From assembly GCA_028289805.1 (NCBI GenBank), contig JANQNI010000090.1, positions 1 to 7,446 on the forward strand: 7,446 bases of DNA. The letters are read 5' to 3'. Below are positions 6,248-7,446 of this stretch, one piece after another. Under the pieces are notes generated by a model. That model made no database searches and was not told where the DNA came from. It saw only the letters and a list, made by a program, of their open reading frames with translations. Source of the stretch: Thermoplasmatota archaeon. Lineage in GTDB: Archaea; Thermoplasmatota; E2; JACPAO01; JAHFTW01. Positions within the stretch are counted from its first letter, which is position 1; every line of letters begins with the position of its first letter. The position numbers and the translations under genes are program-made.

Positions 6248-6691
6248 ATGGAACCCCACGTCGTCCGCCTCCCGGAGCGCCGCTTCTGCGTCCGCCGCCA
6301 CCTCGGCCCCGCCGCGTTGGTGGACCACACGCGCCGCGCCATGTACCAGCACATGATCAGCCACGAACTCGTCGGCGGCCCGAGCGCCCTGCGTCTCCTG
6401 GGGCCCGACGAGCGCACGGAGCCGGAACACACGTACGACGTGCTCATCGGCGCCACGTGCAACTTCGACGGCGACGACGTCGTGCGCGTCGAGGTGCTGC
6501 CCGAGGGCGACTACGCCGTCCTGGACTACGAGGGCCCCGAGGACGGCGTGGACGCCGCCGTGGAGCGGCTGCGCGCCTGGGTCGATGCCAGCGACCGCGA
6601 CGCCGCCGGTGCCCCCATCCAGGTCCACATCATGGACGCCATCGACGGGGTCCTGGAGCAACAACTCCAGGTGCCCCTCGCGCCGGCCTGA
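6248..6691 (+). CDS. Stand-alone GyrI-like/AraC effector-binding domain protein
   Basis: A 147-residue soluble protein made of one GyrI-like (effector-binding) domain. Visible features are an N-terminal strand PHVVRLPERRFCVRRHLGP, a helix DHTRRAMYQHMISHELVGG, strand TYDVLIGATCNFDG, a turn VEVLPEGDYAVLDYEGPEDGV leading into a long helix DAAVERLRAWVDASD, and a last strand HIMDAIDGVLEQQLQVPLA, which matches the repeated beta-alpha-beta-beta layout of the family. The ELxQQLQVPLAP ending is a family-typical C-terminus. There is no helix-turn-helix, so it is not a complete transcription factor; stand-alone members bind small hydrophobic or cationic molecules, and some hydrolyse electrophiles. The ATG at 6248 is preferred; an in-frame GTG at 6239 overlapping the peroxiredoxin stop is an alternative adding three residues. 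Its place between two peroxiredoxin genes suggests a role in oxidant or toxicant response, by inference only. Confidence 0.8.
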   Translation: MEPHVVRLPERRFCVRRHLGPAALVDHTRRAMYQHMISHELVGGPSALRLLGPDERTEPEHTYDVLIGATCNFDGDDVVRVEVLPEGDYAVLDYEGPEDGVDAAVERLRAWVDASDRDAAGAPIQVHIMDAIDGVLEQQLQVPLAPA

Positions 6692-6716
6692 GGCGCCGCC
6701 GTCCCCGACCCGCCCC

Positions 6717-6723
6717 CTTAAAC
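6717..6723 (+). promoter_or_regulatory. Candidate TATA box for the second peroxiredoxin gene
   Basis: CTTAAAC is the AT-rich patch in the 55-bp gap after the GyrI-like gene. Its TTAAA core lies at -29 to -25 from the GTG at 6747, the same spacing as before the genes at 288, 5384 and 5437. It implies that the second peroxiredoxin has its own promoter and can be transcribed separately from the upstream genes. Confidence 0.55.
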
Positions 6724-6746
6724 GGCACGTCTCGAATCGTTGCTTC

Positions 6747-7256
6747 GTGCTCAAGCCGGGCGACGCCGCACCCGACTTCGTCCTCAAGGACACCGACGGC
6801 CACGACGTTCGCCTGAGCAGCTTCAGCGGTCGCCCCATCGTCCTCTGGTTCTACCCCAAGGACAACACGCCCGGCTGCACCCTGGAGGCCAAGGGCTTCC
6901 GCGACGCCTACGACGAACTCACCGCCTTCGACGCCGCCCTCGTCGGCGTCAGCATGGACGAGGACCACACCAGCTTCCGCGACAAGCACGACCTCCCCCT
7001 CCTGCTGCTGAGCGACCCCGACGGCCGCGTCCACGACCTCTACGACGCCTGGCGCACCACGTTGCTCGGGAAGCGCCCCGCCGCCGTGCGCCGCTGCACC
7101 TACCTCATCGACGGCGACGGCATCATCCGCAAGGCCTACCCCCGCGTCAACGTCTTCCAGCACGCCAAGCAGGTCCTGAAGGACCTCGATCGCCTCCGCG
7201 CCCAGCGGCAGTGGGGGCGCAACGCGGAGCCGCGACTGAAGGATTTGATGCCATGA
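6747..7256 (+). CDS. Peroxiredoxin, PrxQ/BCP type, lacking the usual resolving cysteine
   Basis: A second thiol peroxidase, 169 residues, clearly paralogous to the one at 5784. The active-site segment WFYPKDNTPGCTLEAKGF keeps Pro, Thr and peroxidatic Cys44, but the PrxQ resolving position five residues on is Lys49. Only one other cysteine exists, Cys117 in AVRRCTYLIDGDG, next to the conserved Arg strand. It is therefore likely a one-cysteine enzyme or uses a different resolving thiol. The start is the GTG at 6747: it gives the normal N-terminus LKPGDAAPDFVLKD and has a TTAAA box 25-29 nt upstream, although the frame is open further back into the previous gene. After the normal domain end near LKDLDRL (about 150) there is an extension of about 19 residues ending RLKDLMP, a peptide repeated at the end of the overlapping downstream ORF. 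Its TGA overlaps that ORF's ATG (ATGA). Confidence 0.92.
   Translation: MLKPGDAAPDFVLKDTDGHDVRLSSFSGRPIVLWFYPKDNTPGCTLEAKGFRDAYDELTAFDAALVGVSMDEDHTSFRDKHDLPLLLLSDPDGRVHDLYDAWRTTLLGKRPAAVRRCTYLIDGDGIIRKAYPRVNVFQHAKQVLKDLDRLRAQRQWGRNAEPRLKDLMP
7171..7186 (+). repeat. Small inverted repeat inside the peroxiredoxin 3' end
   Basis: AGGTCC-TGAA-GGACCT forms a perfect 6-bp stem with a 4-base loop. It encodes part of QVLKDLD and may be incidental. It is listed because the 12 bases CTGAAGGACCTC in it (7176-7187) recur exactly at 7322-7333. Confidence 0.5.
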
Positions 7257-7338
7257 GCGCAGCGAATGGCGAGAACGCTTCGGCCGACGCTCCAGCCGTG
7301 CTTGCACGGCTGGAGGCGCGACTGAAGGACCTCATGCC
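7231..7338 (+). repeat. Direct repeat encoding RLKDLMP, two copies 86 bp apart
   Basis: Copy 1 (7231-7252) and copy 2 (7317-7338) share the exact 13-mer CGCGACTGAAGGA and then ATGCC, with three differences between them. The offset of 86 is not a multiple of three, yet each copy is read as RLKDLMP-stop in its own ORF. Each copy is immediately preceded by a dyad: CTCCGCG/CGCGGAG (7194-7200/7223-7229) before copy 1, and a 12-bp palindrome before copy 2. Confidence 0.7.
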
Positions 7339-7342
7339 GTAG
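7253..7342 (+). CDS. 29-residue mini-ORF overlapping the peroxiredoxin stop (tentative)
   Basis: The ATG at 7253 overlaps the TGA of the peroxiredoxin gene (ATGA), a classic arrangement for coupled re-initiation. The frame runs 29 codons to TAG at 7340-7342. The product begins MSAANGENASADAP and ends AVLARLEARLKDLMP, a probable amphipathic helix whose last seven residues equal the last seven of the peroxiredoxin. Differences within those codons are GAT/GAC, TTG/CTC and CCA/CCG, all synonymous, and both copies are followed at once by a stop. That favours a translated peptide. Against it, the ORF is very short and contains a 26-nt palindrome that may be the real functional element. It may be a microprotein, a decayed duplicate of the peroxiredoxin tail, or noncoding. 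Confidence 0.38.
   Translation: MSAANGENASADAPAVLARLEARLKDLMP
7290..7315 (+). repeat. Strong 12-bp perfect palindrome/RNA hairpin
   Basis: CTCCAGCCGTGC (7290-7301), TT, GCACGGCTGGAG (7304-7315): a perfect 12-bp inverted repeat with a two-base centre. As RNA it would form an 11-bp GC-rich stem closed by a CUUG tetraloop. No T-tract follows, so it is not a standard terminator. It lies inside the mini-ORF and 34 bp before the next start codon, and could act as an RNA processing or stability element, a regulator site, or a mobile palindrome. Confidence 0.75.
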
Positions 7343-7349
7343 GATTCCC

Positions 7350-7446
7350 ATGCCCGTCGAAACCCCCAAACCCCCCTCCCCCGTGGTGCCCGCCGTGCAG
7401 GAAGCGGACTCGGAGCGCCCCGCGCGCATGGACGGCGAGATCGCCG
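7350..7446 (+). CDS. Start of an unidentified protein (3'-truncated)
   Basis: The ATG at 7350 opens a frame that runs to the end of the window. The 32 visible residues start with a Pro-rich, probably disordered segment (MPVETPKPPSPVVPAVQ) followed by EADSERPARMDGEIA. Codon use is GC3-rich like the other genes, and the start lies 7 bp after the mini-ORF stop, on the same strand as the peroxiredoxin gene. Too little is visible to name a family. An in-frame ATG at RMDGEIA (7428) is an alternative start. Confidence 0.6.
   Translation, partial: MPVETPKPPSPVVPAVQEADSERPARMDGEIA

Noticed and set aside
6239..6250. GTG at 6239 as start of the GyrI-like gene
   Set aside because: Possible by stop-start overlap, but it adds only VST; the ATG three codons later gives a clean N-terminal strand. 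Kept as an alternative.
5784..7256. Recent tandem duplication of the peroxiredoxin gene
   Set aside because: The two proteins share active-site motifs but diverge widely elsewhere and differ at the resolving position, so this is old paralogy; they are also separated by an unrelated gene with its own frame.
7290..7315. Palindrome as an intrinsic transcription terminator
   Set aside because: No T-tract follows the stem and another gene begins 34 bp downstream; archaeal terminators are usually T-runs without a required hairpin.

Overview
The window is a very GC-rich, tightly packed stretch (about 70% G+C by eye) that reads as archaeal. Three things point that way. The first, truncated gene ends in a PGF-CTERM-like anchor (PGVGP, a hydrophobic run, then RRR). 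The well-defined genes have no Shine-Dalgarno sequence. Several have a TTAA/TTAT box about 24-29 nt before a GTG start, which is what a TATA box looks like when the transcript is leaderless. A high-GC Thermoplasmatota-like euryarchaeon is a reasonable guess, but lineage cannot be fixed without a database.

Layout, left to right: (1) the tail of a surface-anchored protein (2-226); (2) an ABC exporter operon, with a MacB/LolD-type ATPase (288-1013) and, one base later, a large 1131-residue FtsX/MacB-type permease (1015-4410) whose extracytoplasmic domain carries a cysteine-containing insertion; (3) a poorly conserved-looking stretch, 4411-4892, with two tentative small genes: a zinc-ribbon-like microprotein on the minus strand (4398-4568) and a 73-residue protein of unknown role on the plus strand (about 4671-4892), with a perfect inverted repeat between them; (4) a thioredoxin-fold [2Fe-2S] ferredoxin on the minus strand (4899-5384), divergent from a SemiSWEET/PQ-loop membrane protein (5437-5757); (5) a redox run on the plus strand, with a two-cysteine PrxQ/BCP peroxiredoxin (5784-6242), a stand-alone GyrI-like ligand-binding protein (6248-6691) and a second PrxQ-type peroxiredoxin lacking the usual resolving cysteine (6747-7256); (6) a 29-codon ORF overlapping the stop of the second peroxiredoxin (7253-7342), with a strong hairpin, and the start of a further gene (7350 onward).

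The ABC pair probably forms a lipid, lipoprotein or peptide exporter or surface-remodelling machine. The right half looks like a small thiol/peroxide-handling neighbourhood (ferredoxin, two peroxiredoxins, a ligand sensor).

The two observations most worth a second look are both visible directly in the sequence. First, a palindromic CTTAAG lies exactly the same distance (-24 to -29) from two divergent GTG starts, so one TATA box may serve both directions. Second, the C-terminal peptide RLKDLMP is shared by the second peroxiredoxin and the overlapping mini-ORF, with all differences within those codons synonymous and a 12-bp perfect inverted repeat just before the second copy. No CRISPR array, rRNA, tRNA or insertion sequence was recognised.
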